Shown here one piece after another: positions 40,393-49,486 of a stretch of DNA of 64,000 nt. The notes below the pieces were generated by a model. That model saw only the letters and a list, made by a program, of their open reading frames with translations. It was not told where the DNA came from and made no database searches. Origin of the DNA: an uncultured Collinsella sp. (lineage in GTDB: Bacteria; Actinomycetota; Coriobacteriia; Coriobacteriales; Coriobacteriaceae); NCBI GenBank assembly GCA_959028445.1, contig CAUFRY010000003.1:37453-101452 (forward strand), given 5' to 3'. The stretch's first letter is position 1. Every line of letters begins with the position of its first letter. The position numbers were made by a program, and so were the translations under genes.

Positions 40393-43035
40393 CTACAGCG
40401 CGCCGGAACCGGCTTGCATCATGCCGCCGGGGCCCGAGGTCACGCCGCCGCTCACGGGCGCGGCGTTGCCGGTGTGCGGTGCCGCCGGGGCGGTATCGCC
40501 ACCGAGCGTGCCCACCGGACGCGGTGCCGGGATCTCGCCCGTGCCGTGGCTAAAGACAAACTTGCCATCGGCCACGTCGCACAGGACGGTATCGCCCTCG
40601 CCCCACTCGCCAGCCAGCAGTTCCTCGGACAGCGGATCCTCGATGAGCTTTTGGATAGCACGGCGCAGCGGACGCGCGCCGTTGGTGAGGTCGGTGCCCT
40701 CGGCCACGATCTTGTCATAGGCCGCATCGGTGAGCTTGATGTTCATGCCGTTTGCGATCAGGCGCTGGCGCAGGTCGTCCACCAGCAGGTGCGCGATCTT
40801 GGTCAGGTTCTCGCCCGAGAGCTTCTGGAACACCACAATATCGTCGATACGGTTGAGCAGCTCAGGGCGGAACAGGCGCTTGAGCTCGCCCATCGCACGA
40901 CCCTTGATCTCGCTCGACGTGAGACCCTGCTCACCGGTGGTGCCAAAACCGACGCTCGCATCCTGCGCGATCTCGCGGGCGCCCACGTTGGACGTCATGA
41001 TGATCACGGTATTGCGGAAGTCGACCGTCTTGCCCTGGCTATCAGTCAGGCGACCCTCCTCCAGCACCTGCAACAAAATGTTGAAGATGTCGGGGTGCGC
41101 CTTCTCGATCTCGTCGAACAGCACGACCGAGTACGGGTGACGACGAACGGCCTTGGTAAGCTGACCGCCCTCGTCGTGGCCCACGTAACCCGGAGGGCTA
41201 CCGATAAGCTTGGAGACCTCGAACTCGCTGCCGAACTCCGACATGTCGAAGCTGATGAGCGCGTCCTTACTGCCAAAGAGGTACTCGGCGAGCGTCTTGG
41301 CGAGCTCGGTCTTGCCTGTGCCGGTGGGACCCAGGAAGATAAAGCTGCCACCGGGACGACGCGGATCCTTGAGCGGCGAGCGGCTGCGGCGCACGGCCTT
41401 GGCAACGGCCTCGACGGCCTCGTCCTGACCGATGATGCGCGTCTTGAGCACGCTTTCGGTCTGCAGCAGGCGACGGCTCTCGCTCTCGGTGAGCGAGGAA
41501 ACCGGCACGCCAGAGGTCACGGACACGATGTCGGCAATCTGACTCACGTCGATGGTGAGCGGGCTGGCGTCGAGCTCGGCGGTCCAGGCGGCCTTGGCCT
41601 CGGCGAGCTCAATCTCGGCGGCCTTCTGCTGCTCGGTGATCTCGGCGGCCTTGTTCATGTCGTCGCTCTCGGTGGCCTCCTGCGCGGCGGCCTTGAGCTC
41701 CTCTATGCGATGCTCGGCCTCGCGCACCGGCTCGGGCGCACGATTCGCGGCGATGCGAGCGCGGGCACCGGCCTCGTCGATGAGGTCGATGGCCTTATCG
41801 GGCAGGAAGCGATCCTGGATGTAGCGGTTGGAAAGGTTCGCGGCAGCCTCGATAGCGCCCTGCGTGTAGCGCACATGGTGGTGCTCCTCGTAGCGCGGCT
41901 TAAGCGCGGTCAGGATCTTGACGGTGTCCTCGACGCTCGGCTCCTCGACATCGATAGTCTGGAAGCGACGCTCGAAGGCTGGGTCTTTGGTGAGGTACTT
42001 GCGGAATTCCTCGGCCGTGGTGGCGCCAATAATCTGGAAGGCACCGCGTGCAAGCACGGGCTTGAGCATGGAGCTCGCGTCGATGGAGCCCTCGGCAGAA
42101 CCGGCACCGATGATGGTGTGCATCTCGTCAATAAACAGGATGACGTCGTCAGCCTCGGTGGCCTCCTGGATCACGTTCTTGAGGCGCTCCTCAAACTCAC
42201 CGCGATACTTGGCGCCCGCAACGAGGCCCGGCAGGTCGAGCGTCCAGATGTTCTGGTTCATGAGATTCTCGGGCACGTTGCCGGCAGCGATCTGCTGCGC
42301 CAGGCCCTCGACGATGGCCGTCTTGCCCACGCCGGGGTCGCCCAGGATAAGCGGGTTGTTCTTGGTGCGGCGCGAAAGGATCTCCATCATGCGCTGGACT
42401 TCCTTTTCGCGGCCAATCACGGGATCGAGCTCGCCGTCGCGCGCCTTTTGAGTGAGGTTGGTGGCGAACTGCTTGAGCGTGTCGGTGCCGCTCCCCTTTT
42501 GCTGAGAGGCATCCGAGCCGCTAAAGAACGGCAGGCCCGCACCGGGACGACCAGCACCGGCGCCGGCGAGCGGACGCTTCTTGTCCTGGTCCTTGGCGGT
42601 GAGTTTCTCGATAGCCTTTTTGATGGAGGCGGACGACACACCCAGGCGCATGAGGATGTCCATGGCCATGCCGTTGCCCTCTTCGACGATACCGATGAGC
42701 AGGTGCTCGGTCGACACGTAGGTCTGGTTGTTCTCACGCGCCACGCGGAATGAACGCTCCATCACGCTAATGACGAGCGGCGTAAAGGCGAGCTTGGCCG
42801 CCTCGGTCTCCTCACTGGGCTCGGGAACCGTGGTCTGGACCTCCTTGAGGGTGTCCATGATGTCGTCGTAGGAGATATCAAGCGAGCGCAGCGCCTCGGC
42901 AGCGATGCCCTCGTCCTCCTTGGCGAGTGCGAGCAGCAGGTGCTCGGTGCCCACCTTATTTGAGTGCAGATCGAGCGCCTCCTGTTTGGCCATCGACATG
43001 ACCTTGCGCGCTCGATCGGTAAATCTATCTAACAT
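40393..43035 (-). CDS. clpC: ATP-dependent Clp protease ATP-binding subunit ClpC
   Basis: The 880-residue AAA+ unfoldase has a double Clp N domain (1-145). The first AAA module has Walker A GDPGVGKT (232-239). A helical middle domain lies within about 410-470. The second AAA module has [20 protein letters not shown] and SNVGAREI. A Pro/Gly-rich tail ([16 protein letters not shown]) is unusual. It feeds ClpP with regulatory and damaged proteins. No ctsR-mcsAB genes accompany it. AAGGAAACG precedes the start at 43035. Confidence 0.95.
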   Translation of the reverse strand: MLDRFTDRARKVMSMAKQEALDLHSNKVGTEHLLLALAKEDEGIAAEALRSLDISYDDIMDTLKEVQTTVPEPSEETEAAKLAFTPLVISVMERSFRVARENNQTYVSTEHLLIGIVEEGNGMAMDILMRLGVSSASIKKAIEKLTAKDQDKKRPLAGAGAGRPGAGLPFFSGSDASQQKGSGTDTLKQFATNLTQKARDGELDPVIGREKEVQRMMEILSRRTKNNPLILGDPGVGKTAIVEGLAQQIAAGNVPENLMNQNIWTLDLPGLVAGAKYRGEFEERLKNVIQEATEADDVILFIDEMHTIIGAGSAEGSIDASSMLKPVLARGAFQIIGATTAEEFRKYLTKDPAFERRFQTIDVEEPSVEDTVKILTALKPRYEEHHHVRYTQGAIEAAANLSNRYIQDRFLPDKAIDLIDEAGARARIAANRAPEPVREAEHRIEELKAAAQEATESDDMNKAAEITEQQKAAEIELAEAKAAWTAELDASPLTIDVSQIADIVSVTSGVPVSSLTESESRRLLQTESVLKTRIIGQDEAVEAVAKAVRRSRSPLKDPRRPGGSFIFLGPTGTGKTELAKTLAEYLFGSKDALISFDMSEFGSEFEVSKLIGSPPGYVGHDEGGQLTKAVRRHPYSVVLFDEIEKAHPDIFNILLQVLEEGRLTDSQGKTVDFRNTVIIMTSNVGAREIAQDASVGFGTTGEQGLTSSEIKGRAMGELKRLFRPELLNRIDDIVVFQKLSGENLTKIAHLLVDDLRQRLIANGMNIKLTDAAYDKIVAEGTDLTNGARPLRRAIQKLIEDPLSEELLAGEWGEGDTVLCDVADGKFVFSHGTGEIPAPRPVGTLGGDTAPAAPHTGNAAPVSGGVTSGPGGMMQAGSGAL

Positions 43036-43227
43036 GCTCGTTTCCTTACATGAGTTCATCGAAATCAAAACGCCCGCCCGTCGGCGGCGCTTTTGTCTCT
43101 TTACCCACAGGTTGTCTATGTTAACAGCTGGAGGAATATCTATAAACCCGGCTCACATGAATGCAGGTTATGACCGCATCGCGGGACTCACCGCGCGATG
43201 CGCGACAGGCGCCCCGCAAGAGAAACC

Positions 43228-43917
43228 CTAGGCGTCTTTCACCACGTCGGGACTCGTCGCACGCGATGCGCGATAGGCATCGGCCTCCTTGGAGACGCGT
43301 TCGAGCAGCTCGGATGTATCGACGCCCTCGACTTGCGCGACCGTTTCCACCGTCTGCATGGCGACCGCCCTCAGGTACGCGCACGCGCTGTCCCCCGGCT
43401 GCTCGAGGTCTATCTCCTCGCCGCCCTCCCGGGCAAAGCCGACCGCCATCACAAAGCCCATGATGCCCGAGACCAGAAAGCCCACCGCAAAGCTCGAATC
43501 TGCCTTGAGCTCTTCTCCGTCGGGGTGGACGATCTCTCTCACGCGGTCGATGATGATCGTATGGATGCCCTGCACGACCTGCTCGGCGGCACCCGCCCTC
43601 ATGGTGATGACGATGCGCCGCAGCAGGCAGCGGACGTCGCGCCGGTCGAACGCCGAAAGGTCGCCCTCGCTCGAAAAATGCCAGAGGGCATCGGTGATGA
43701 GCTCGTTATCCTGCAGCAGCTGGGCTATGGCGATGGCGACGAGTTCATCGAAATCGTGAAAATAGTAGTAAAACGTTCCGCGATTGCACTGGGCGGCGCG
43801 GGTCACCTCGCCAACCGACAGCTCGAAGATGCTGTTGTTCTCGATGAGCTCCCAAAACGCCTCGATGATACGGGTGCGTGCATCGGGCGCATCGGCGTCC
43901 TTACGCGGTCTCGCCAT
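43228..43917 (-). CDS. TetR-family transcriptional regulator
   Basis: The 229-residue protein has a TetR DNA-binding domain (DARTRIIEAFWELIENNSIFELSVGEVTRAAQCNRGTFYYYFHDFDELVAIAI) and a ligand-binding C-terminal half with hydrophobic helices. It overlaps the 3' end of the large activase gene, so the two are translated from one mRNA. A perfect 21-bp palindrome (48390-48410) upstream of the activase is the natural operator for autoregulation. The ATG at 43917 or the GTG three codons earlier are both possible starts. Confidence 0.87.
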   Translation of the reverse strand: MARPRKDADAPDARTRIIEAFWELIENNSIFELSVGEVTRAAQCNRGTFYYYFHDFDELVAIAIAQLLQDNELITDALWHFSSEGDLSAFDRRDVRCLLRRIVITMRAGAAEQVVQGIHTIIIDRVREIVHPDGEELKADSSFAVGFLVSGIMGFVMAVGFAREGGEEIDLEQPGDSACAYLRAVAMQTVETVAQVEGVDTSELLERVSKEADAYRASRATSPDVVKDA

Positions 43918-46900
43918 GCGCCTCACCGCACCCCTGCGCCTTGGCGTTCATGATGAGCATCTGAAGACGGTTCTCCACGTTGGCGAAGCTCACGTCGGGA
44001 TCGTAGTCGAGCGGCAGGAACTGCGCCGTGGGATACTGCTCCTTGAGCGCATGGATGAGCCCGCGCCCCACGACATGGTTGGGCAGACACCCGAACGGCT
44101 GCAGGATCACGAAGTTGCGGCAGCCGCGCTTGGCGTGCTCGAGAATCTCCGCCGGAATCAGCACGCCCTCGCCCGCATCGAACGTATGGTGCAGGATCTT
44201 ATCGCTCGCGCGCACGAGCTCGGGCATGCGCGTCGGCGGCTCGTAGAGCGGGCTCGCCGCGCCCAGGCGGTCGCAACGGTCGTGCGCGAGCTCGAACAGG
44301 TTGTCCGCCGTGGCGTACCAGGCCTTTTCGGGCAGCGACAGGTCGACGTGGAACTCGCGCGACTGCGCATGCTTGTAGAAATAGGTCTTGCGGATCACGT
44401 CGGTCATGCGCGCCTCGATGACCTCGAGCCCGTTGTCCTCGAGGTAGCGCTCGATCTCGTGGTTGGCGCCGAGATGGAAATTGAGCAGGTACTCGCCCAC
44501 GATGAGAACGGTCGGATGCGGGTTCGAGCGGTCGTACGGAACGGCGTCCATGATCGCAAGCGCGCGTTTGAAGCCCGTCGCCTGGCCTCTCAGCCCGGAG
44601 CGCTCCATGCCCTCGATAACCTCATCGAGCGCGCGGTCGAACGCAGCGTCCGCCGCGCCCTTCTCGAGCTCGTAGGGACGGATGCGCCTAAGCATGGCCT
44701 CGAGGGCATCGATTATGGGAAGACCGTAGGCGATCTGGATGCTCGGGCCAAGGCCGAGCTTGAAGCCCGGATGCGCATTGTGGGCATCGACGTCGTCGTT
44801 GGTGAGCACCGGGACATAGTCGTATCCCGCGTCGTCGAGCGCGCGGCGCAGCAGGGGCATGTAGTGCGTCAGGCGGCAGTCGCCGATATACTTGCCAGTC
44901 ACCACGGCGACGTCGTGCGGGTCGTACTTACCGCTCTCGAGTGCCGCGAGCGCCTCGCCGATCACGATTTGCGCGGGGAAGCAGATGTCGTTGTGCACAT
45001 AGCGTTTGCCCAGGCGGATGGCATCCTCGCGCCCGATATCAAGGGCCTCGGCGCGCACGCCCTGATTGCGCATCGCCGCGGTCATGAGCCTGCAGAACGC
45101 ATGGGAGGTGTTGGGGACCAGCGCGATCTTGTCGTGCCGGTCGCGCTTGGTGTACTTGACCTTATACGGGTCGTCGAGCGGATGGACCGCGTGCACCCGG
45201 GCGCCCTCGGCACGCTCCTCCGCGCGACGACGGTTGACCGACTCGATAAACGAACGCACGCGAATGCCCATGGGACCGGCGACGTCGCTCTCATCGAGCT
45301 TGATCATCATCGGAACCTTGGAGCCCATCTCGCCCATCATGCGCGCGATCTCGTCGGTGAGATACGCATCGTGGCCGCAGCCGAAGCTGCCCATCTGCAC
45401 GAGCTCGAGCTCGGGCGTCGATGCGACGATGACCGCGCACGACAGCATGCGCGCATGGTAGTTGTTCACGATGTCGATGCGGCTGTTGGAAAGGTCGACG
45501 TTGCAGACCCCCGGCACCGCATCGGGCGTCAGCACGGGGATGCCGCGCTCAGAGAAGAGCTTGGGCAGCCCGTGGTTGACCAGCGGGTCGTTGTGGTACG
45601 GGCGCGAAGCGATCACCACCGCGTAGCCGCCGTCCTCGCGCAGGTTCTCGAGCACCTGCCTGCCGCGCAGCTGCAGCTGGTTCTCAAACGTCTGCTGCGC
45701 GCGGTCCGCCTGCTCGGTCGCCTTGGCAACCAGGTCGGCATCGATATCGAAGGTCTCCTTGCACCACGCCTTGAGCTGGCGGTTTCGGTCGCCCTCGTCG
45801 TACCAGTGGAACAGCGGCGTATCGAACGGAACGCCGAAACGCTCCTCCGGGTTATCGGAATTGCGCATCACGTAGGGGTATCCCTTTACGACGGCGCACA
45901 TCCACTCGCTGGTAGAGGCGGTGTTTTCGGTGGGCACCGTCGTGATGATGGGCATGAAGATGCGGTCGACGCCGGCGTCGACGAGATTGCGGATGTGCCC
46001 GTGGACGAGCTTGGCCGGGAAGCACACGGTGTCGGATGTGACGTGCGCCAGACCGCGCTCGTACATCGCCTTGGTGCTGCGTCCCGAGACGCGCACCTTA
46101 AAGCCGAGCGTGCTGAAGAACGTCGACCAGAACGGCATGGTGTCCCAGAACTCGAGCACACGGGGAATGCCGATCGTGACATCGCGCCCCCCGCAGACGA
46201 GAACCGTGGGGTACGACTCGAACAGCAGCTTCTCGCGGTCGACAAAGAGATTGGGGGCAGCCGCGGTCCGGTCGCGCCCCGTGCCGGGCGCCTGTGCCTC
46301 GCAAGCACCCTGCGGACGCAGCTCCTCCGCCGCGGGAACCTTGCGCACGAGCTCATCCCATGAGATGGCGCCGCCGCGCGGGCAGCGATTGCCCGTGACG
46401 TAAAGCGAGCCGTCGCCAAATGCCACGACCGCGCGCTGGCAGCGGTTGTTGCACCGACGGCAGGTAACGCCGCCGAACTCGCGATGCTCGAAGCGCTCCA
46501 CGGCATCGAGCCCGATAAACGACGTGCCGGCGTCGCCCTTGCGGCATTCCTCGCGCGCGAGCAGGGCGATACCGATAGCGCCCATCAGCCCCGGGTGGGG
46601 CGCACGCGTGACGGGTTTGCCCAGATACTGCTCGAATGCGCGCAGCACCGCGTCGTTTCGGAACGTGCCGCCCTGGACGACGACTTTGTCGCCCAGACGG
46701 TTGAGATTTGAAACGCGAATGACCTTGGTGAACACGTTCTCGATAATCGAACGGCAGAGACCGGCCATGATGTCGCCCGGACCCTTACCGCGCCGCTGCT
46801 CGGAAACGACGCTGCTGTTCATGAACACCGTGCAGCGGCTGCCGAGAACGGCGGGGGCTTTGGACGAAAATGCCTCGGTCGCGATATCCTCAACGGCTAT

Positions 46901-48340
46901 TCCGAGGTTTTTGGCAAAACCCTCGAGGAACGAGCCGCAGCCCGCAGAGCACGCCTCGTTGACGACGATATCGGTCAGCACGCCGTGGTTGAGCCAGATG
47001 GCCTTCATATCCTGTCCGCCGATGTCGAGCACGAAGGTCGCATCGGGAACGCATGCGCACGCGGCGCGGGCGTGCGCGACCGTCTCGACCGTATGGTAGT
47101 CGGCGTGGAACGCGCGCGCGAAAAGCTCCTCGCCGTATCCCGTGGTGCCCACGGCATCGATCGCAAGCGTGACTCCCGCTGTCTCCCAGCGGTTCTTCAA
47201 GCTGACAAGACCCTGTTGGGCGACGTCGAGCGGTCTGCCGTTATTAGACGCGTAGAACGAATCGACAAGCTCACCCGCCTCATCGACCAGGGCGAACTTG
47301 GTCGTCGTGCTCCCCGAATCGATACCGAGCGCCACACGCACCGTCTCTCCGGGCGCATACGCATCCGGACCCTTTGCCGGCGTCTCTTTGCCATGGCGTG
47401 CCGTAAAATCCGCCTGCTCGGCAGGTGTGGCAAAAAAGGGCTGGGCAAGACGTCCCTCCCCGCTTGCGGGCGCGACCGTCTCGAGCTTATCCAGCCGGAC
47501 AAAAGCGTCGGGAAGGTCGATCGGTTGGGACGATGCGAACATGTCGGTCAGCGACAGGGCGGCACCGCGCGCGACCATGATCTGCGGATCGCGCGGGACG
47601 ATAACCTGATCGTCCGATAGATTCAGTTGCTCCCGGAACACGCGGACCAGTGTGGGGTTGTAGGCGAGCGTACCGCCCTCGAAGATTACCGGCGGCTCGA
47701 TGTCGATACCCTGGGCCAGACCGCCGATCGTTTGGCGGGCGACCGCGTGAAGCGCCGAAAGCGCCAGGTCGGTGGTAGGAATGCCCTCGTTGAGCAGCGG
47801 CTGGATATCGGTCTTTGCGTACACGCCGCAGCGGCCCGAGACCTCGTGGACGGTCGTTCCCCGGCTTGCGAGCTGCTCGAACTCGCCCGATTCGGTGCCG
47901 ACCCCCATGAGCTTTGCCATCTCGTCGATAAATGCACCGGTACCGCCTGCGCACGAGCCGTTCATGCGCATGTCGGCAACCTCGATGTCTCCCTTATCGT
48001 TGGTGCGGAAGAAGATCATCTTGGCGTCTTGGCCGCCCAGCTCGATGGCGCAGCGCGTCTGCGGATAGAACCTGCTGATCGCGAGCGCGTTGGCGACCAC
48101 CTCCTGAACGTACGAGGCGCCCAGCGCGGTCGCGATATCGCGCGCACCCGAGCCGGTCACCGCAACGCGCAGTGACTCATGGGGAAAGCGCTCGGCGAGC
48201 TCGCCGAGCATGGCGCGCACGCTCGCTGTCTGACACGCCCCGTGGCGGCGATATCCCCACCACGCCTCGGTCATATCCTCGTGCATCGCGTAAACTTTGG
48301 TCGTCGTCGACCCTACGTCCAGTCCTACTAGCAACGCCAT
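43901..48340 (-). CDS. Large acyl-CoA dehydratase activase-related protein (two BadF/HgdC ATPase domains plus HgdB-like regions)
   Basis: The 1479-residue protein has two ASKHA ATPase domains of the 2-hydroxyacyl-CoA dehydratase activator family. The first has GLDVGSTTTKVY, then NGSCAGGTGAF and VSGRCGVYAK, whose Cys could share a [4Fe-4S] cluster. The second has GIDSGSTTTKFA, NEACSAGCGSF and LGSRCTVF. A Cys-rich CRRCNNRCQRA segment is followed by DUF2229-like and dehydratase-like regions (VCFPAKLVHGHIRNL; DICFPAQIVIGEAL). It may drive an ATP-dependent low-potential reduction. No dehydratase partner genes are adjacent. GGAG lies 6 nt before the start. Confidence 0.88.
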   Translation of the reverse strand: MALLVGLDVGSTTTKVYAMHEDMTEAWWGYRRHGACQTASVRAMLGELAERFPHESLRVAVTGSGARDIATALGASYVQEVVANALAISRFYPQTRCAIELGGQDAKMIFFRTNDKGDIEVADMRMNGSCAGGTGAFIDEMAKLMGVGTESGEFEQLASRGTTVHEVSGRCGVYAKTDIQPLLNEGIPTTDLALSALHAVARQTIGGLAQGIDIEPPVIFEGGTLAYNPTLVRVFREQLNLSDDQVIVPRDPQIMVARGAALSLTDMFASSQPIDLPDAFVRLDKLETVAPASGEGRLAQPFFATPAEQADFTARHGKETPAKGPDAYAPGETVRVALGIDSGSTTTKFALVDEAGELVDSFYASNNGRPLDVAQQGLVSLKNRWETAGVTLAIDAVGTTGYGEELFARAFHADYHTVETVAHARAACACVPDATFVLDIGGQDMKAIWLNHGVLTDIVVNEACSAGCGSFLEGFAKNLGIAVEDIATEAFSSKAPAVLGSRCTVFMNSSVVSEQRRGKGPGDIMAGLCRSIIENVFTKVIRVSNLNRLGDKVVVQGGTFRNDAVLRAFEQYLGKPVTRAPHPGLMGAIGIALLAREECRKGDAGTSFIGLDAVERFEHREFGGVTCRRCNNRCQRAVVAFGDGSLYVTGNRCPRGGAISWDELVRKVPAAEELRPQGACEAQAPGTGRDRTAAAPNLFVDREKLLFESYPTVLVCGGRDVTIGIPRVLEFWDTMPFWSTFFSTLGFKVRVSGRSTKAMYERGLAHVTSDTVCFPAKLVHGHIRNLVDAGVDRIFMPIITTVPTENTASTSEWMCAVVKGYPYVMRNSDNPEERFGVPFDTPLFHWYDEGDRNRQLKAWCKETFDIDADLVAKATEQADRAQQTFENQLQLRGRQVLENLREDGGYAVVIASRPYHNDPLVNHGLPKLFSERGIPVLTPDAVPGVCNVDLSNSRIDIVNNYHARMLSCAVIVASTPELELVQMGSFGCGHDAYLTDEIARMMGEMGSKVPMMIKLDESDVAGPMGIRVRSFIESVNRRRAEERAEGARVHAVHPLDDPYKVKYTKRDRHDKIALVPNTSHAFCRLMTAAMRNQGVRAEALDIGREDAIRLGKRYVHNDICFPAQIVIGEALAALESGKYDPHDVAVVTGKYIGDCRLTHYMPLLRRALDDAGYDYVPVLTNDDVDAHNAHPGFKLGLGPSIQIAYGLPIIDALEAMLRRIRPYELEKGAADAAFDRALDEVIEGMERSGLRGQATGFKRALAIMDAVPYDRSNPHPTVLIVGEYLLNFHLGANHEIERYLEDNGLEVIEARMTDVIRKTYFYKHAQSREFHVDLSLPEKAWYATADNLFELAHDRCDRLGAASPLYEPPTRMPELVRASDKILHHTFDAGEGVLIPAEILEHAKRGCRNFVILQPFGCLPNHVVGRGLIHALKEQYPTAQFLPLDYDPDVSFANVENRLQMLIMNAKAQGCGEAHGETA

Positions 48341-48389
48341 AATGCTCCGTCTCTCGCATTTTTCCCGCTAGAGATATACCACTCTACGT

Positions 48390-48410
48390 AATACAACAGA
48401 CTGTTGTATT
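48390..48410. promoter_or_regulatory. TetR-type operator upstream of the activase gene
   Basis: AATACAACAG-A-CTGTTGTATT is a perfect 10-bp palindrome with a single central base, 50 bp upstream of the activase start. Its size and symmetry suit a TetR dimer, and the only TetR gene in the window is the last gene of this transcript. Confidence 0.8.
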
Positions 48411-48420
48411 TAAACTCCGT

Positions 48421-48455
48421 ATAAAAAGCGGCTGCCGAAACGCTTCAGCAGCCGC
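48421..48455 (-). terminator. Terminator downstream of the DUF2798 gene
   Basis: GCGGCTGC pairs with GCAGCCGC around a 12-nt loop and is followed on the minus strand by TTTTTAT. It lies 167 bp after the DUF2798 stop and just before the TetR-type operator. The sequence between shows nothing else I can name. Confidence 0.85.
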
Positions 48456-48621
48456 CGAATGCACCAACAGATTGTTCTGCGCGCTAGCACGTCGGGCAAC
48501 GGAGCAGCACGGGCCCTCCGGTCATGCGCACCGCTCACGCCCGCGATGTCGCCGAGAGAGCTATCCACGCTTTGGGCTCCAACCAAGCAAGTCGCCCGCG
48601 CTCAGCAGATCCCTAAGCGAG

Positions 48622-49170
48622 CTACTCGCACTCAGGAGCCATAGCCTGCTCCAAGAGCTCGGCATGCTCCTCCTCGAAAACCGTCCCCACAGGGAAGGCG
48701 CGACGGAAGACGAAGCGGGAAATCGGACCGGCTACCAAAAGGTTCCACGGCAGCGCCATCACAAAATTATGCGGGATGTTGATCATCCAGATCGCGGGCA
48801 CGGAATACAGGTTCGCAAGGATGCCGCCGGGCATGTGCGTCAGACCCTCACAGGCACCGTACAGCGACATGATGATGACCATGGGAACGACCATGCAGGA
48901 GCTGACGGCGAGCGTCATGGCAAGCGGCGAACTCTTGCCCGGCGTGACCAAGTACTTAAAGGCGAAACCCTTGGCGAGCGGGCTGGCGACGAACCAGTCG
49001 CAGCACATGGCAAAAATGTAGGCAACGGGGAAGCCGAGCCACGCAGTGGCAACGACCTCGCCGTTGATGGCCCCGTGCTGCAGGGCAACGTTGTAGATGC
49101 TCATCCAGAGCACCATGCAAAAGCACATGATAAAGGTGAACAGCAGGCTCTCTCGTTTGTTGATAGGCAT
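48622..49170 (-). CDS. DUF2798 membrane protein
   Basis: The 182-residue protein has four hydrophobic segments arranged as two similar halves: ESLLFTFIMCFCMVLWMSIYN with WLGFPVAYIFAMCCDWFVASPLA, and LAVSSCMVVPMVIIMSLYGAC with IPHNFVMALPWNLLVAGPISR. This duplicated layout matches DUF2798 proteins, whose function is unknown. GAGAGG is about 13 nt before the ATG at 49170, which is rather far. The gene has a long leader with a terminator-like hairpin at 49211-49265. Confidence 0.8.
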   Translation of the reverse strand: MPINKRESLLFTFIMCFCMVLWMSIYNVALQHGAINGEVVATAWLGFPVAYIFAMCCDWFVASPLAKGFAFKYLVTPGKSSPLAMTLAVSSCMVVPMVIIMSLYGACEGLTHMPGGILANLYSVPAIWMINIPHNFVMALPWNLLVAGPISRFVFRRAFPVGTVFEEEHAELLEQAMAPECE

Positions 49171-49210
49171 AAAGGGCAGATTCCTCTCTGTGTTGTACCG
49201 CGGCGCCACG

Positions 49211-49265
49211 CAACAAAAACGGGCGGGCAAGATGGAGCTGTTGGAACTTCATCTCGCCCGCCCGT
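49211..49265 (-). terminator. Terminator-like hairpin in the leader of the DUF2798 gene
   Basis: On the minus strand ACGGGCGGGC with further GAGATG pairs with CATCTTGCCCGCCCGT and is followed by TTTTTG. It lies 40 bp upstream of the DUF2798 start, and the preceding gene ends 220 bp further upstream, beyond two other hairpins. It may attenuate transcription of the DUF2798 gene in response to an unknown signal. Confidence 0.65.
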
Positions 49266-49380
49266 GGTACGCGCGTCTGCGACTACTTATGTGGTGGAAC
49301 CAGCCTAGCACGAAACGCATGCGCTTCGTAAGCGTTGAGTTTATGAAGATGCAGGGCACCGATAATCCCCCGACCCCATA

Positions 49381-49447
49381 AGTTGCGGTGGAATACGGAC
49401 TGTTTTGACCCTTTAAGCAGCAATTCAGTCCCTATTTCACCGCAACT
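49381..49447. repeat. Dispersed hairpin repeat, AGTTGCGGTG family, copy 3
   Basis: Arms 49381-49402 and 49426-49447 pair with two mismatches. The outer AGTTGCGGTGGAATA and its complement match copies 1 and 2, but the inner stem reads CGGACTG instead of GTTCCTG, with the opposite arm largely changed to match. It lies directly downstream of the next hairpin and the ThrE-like gene. Confidence 0.85.
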
Positions 49448-49449
49448 CA

Positions 49450-49486
49450 TTTGGTGCAAAGTAACCTGTCCCCCTTGTACCAATTA
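49450..49486 (-). repeat. Stop-coupled GGGACAGG hairpin, copy 4
   Basis: On the minus strand the TAA stop of the ThrE-like gene is followed at once by TTGGTACAAG, GGGGACAGGTTA and CTTTGCACCAA. The stem is imperfect, but the loop motif and position match the other copies. Confidence 0.75.

Noticed and set aside
43784..46363. 859-residue plus-strand reading frame opposite the activase gene
   Set aside because: Antisense shadow of the activase and TetR genes, with no recognisable domain.
48472..49308. 278-residue plus-strand reading frame opposite the DUF2798 gene
   Set aside because: It covers the antisense of a gene with a clear membrane-protein pattern and crosses the leader hairpin; composition is His/Gly/Asp-rich with no domain.
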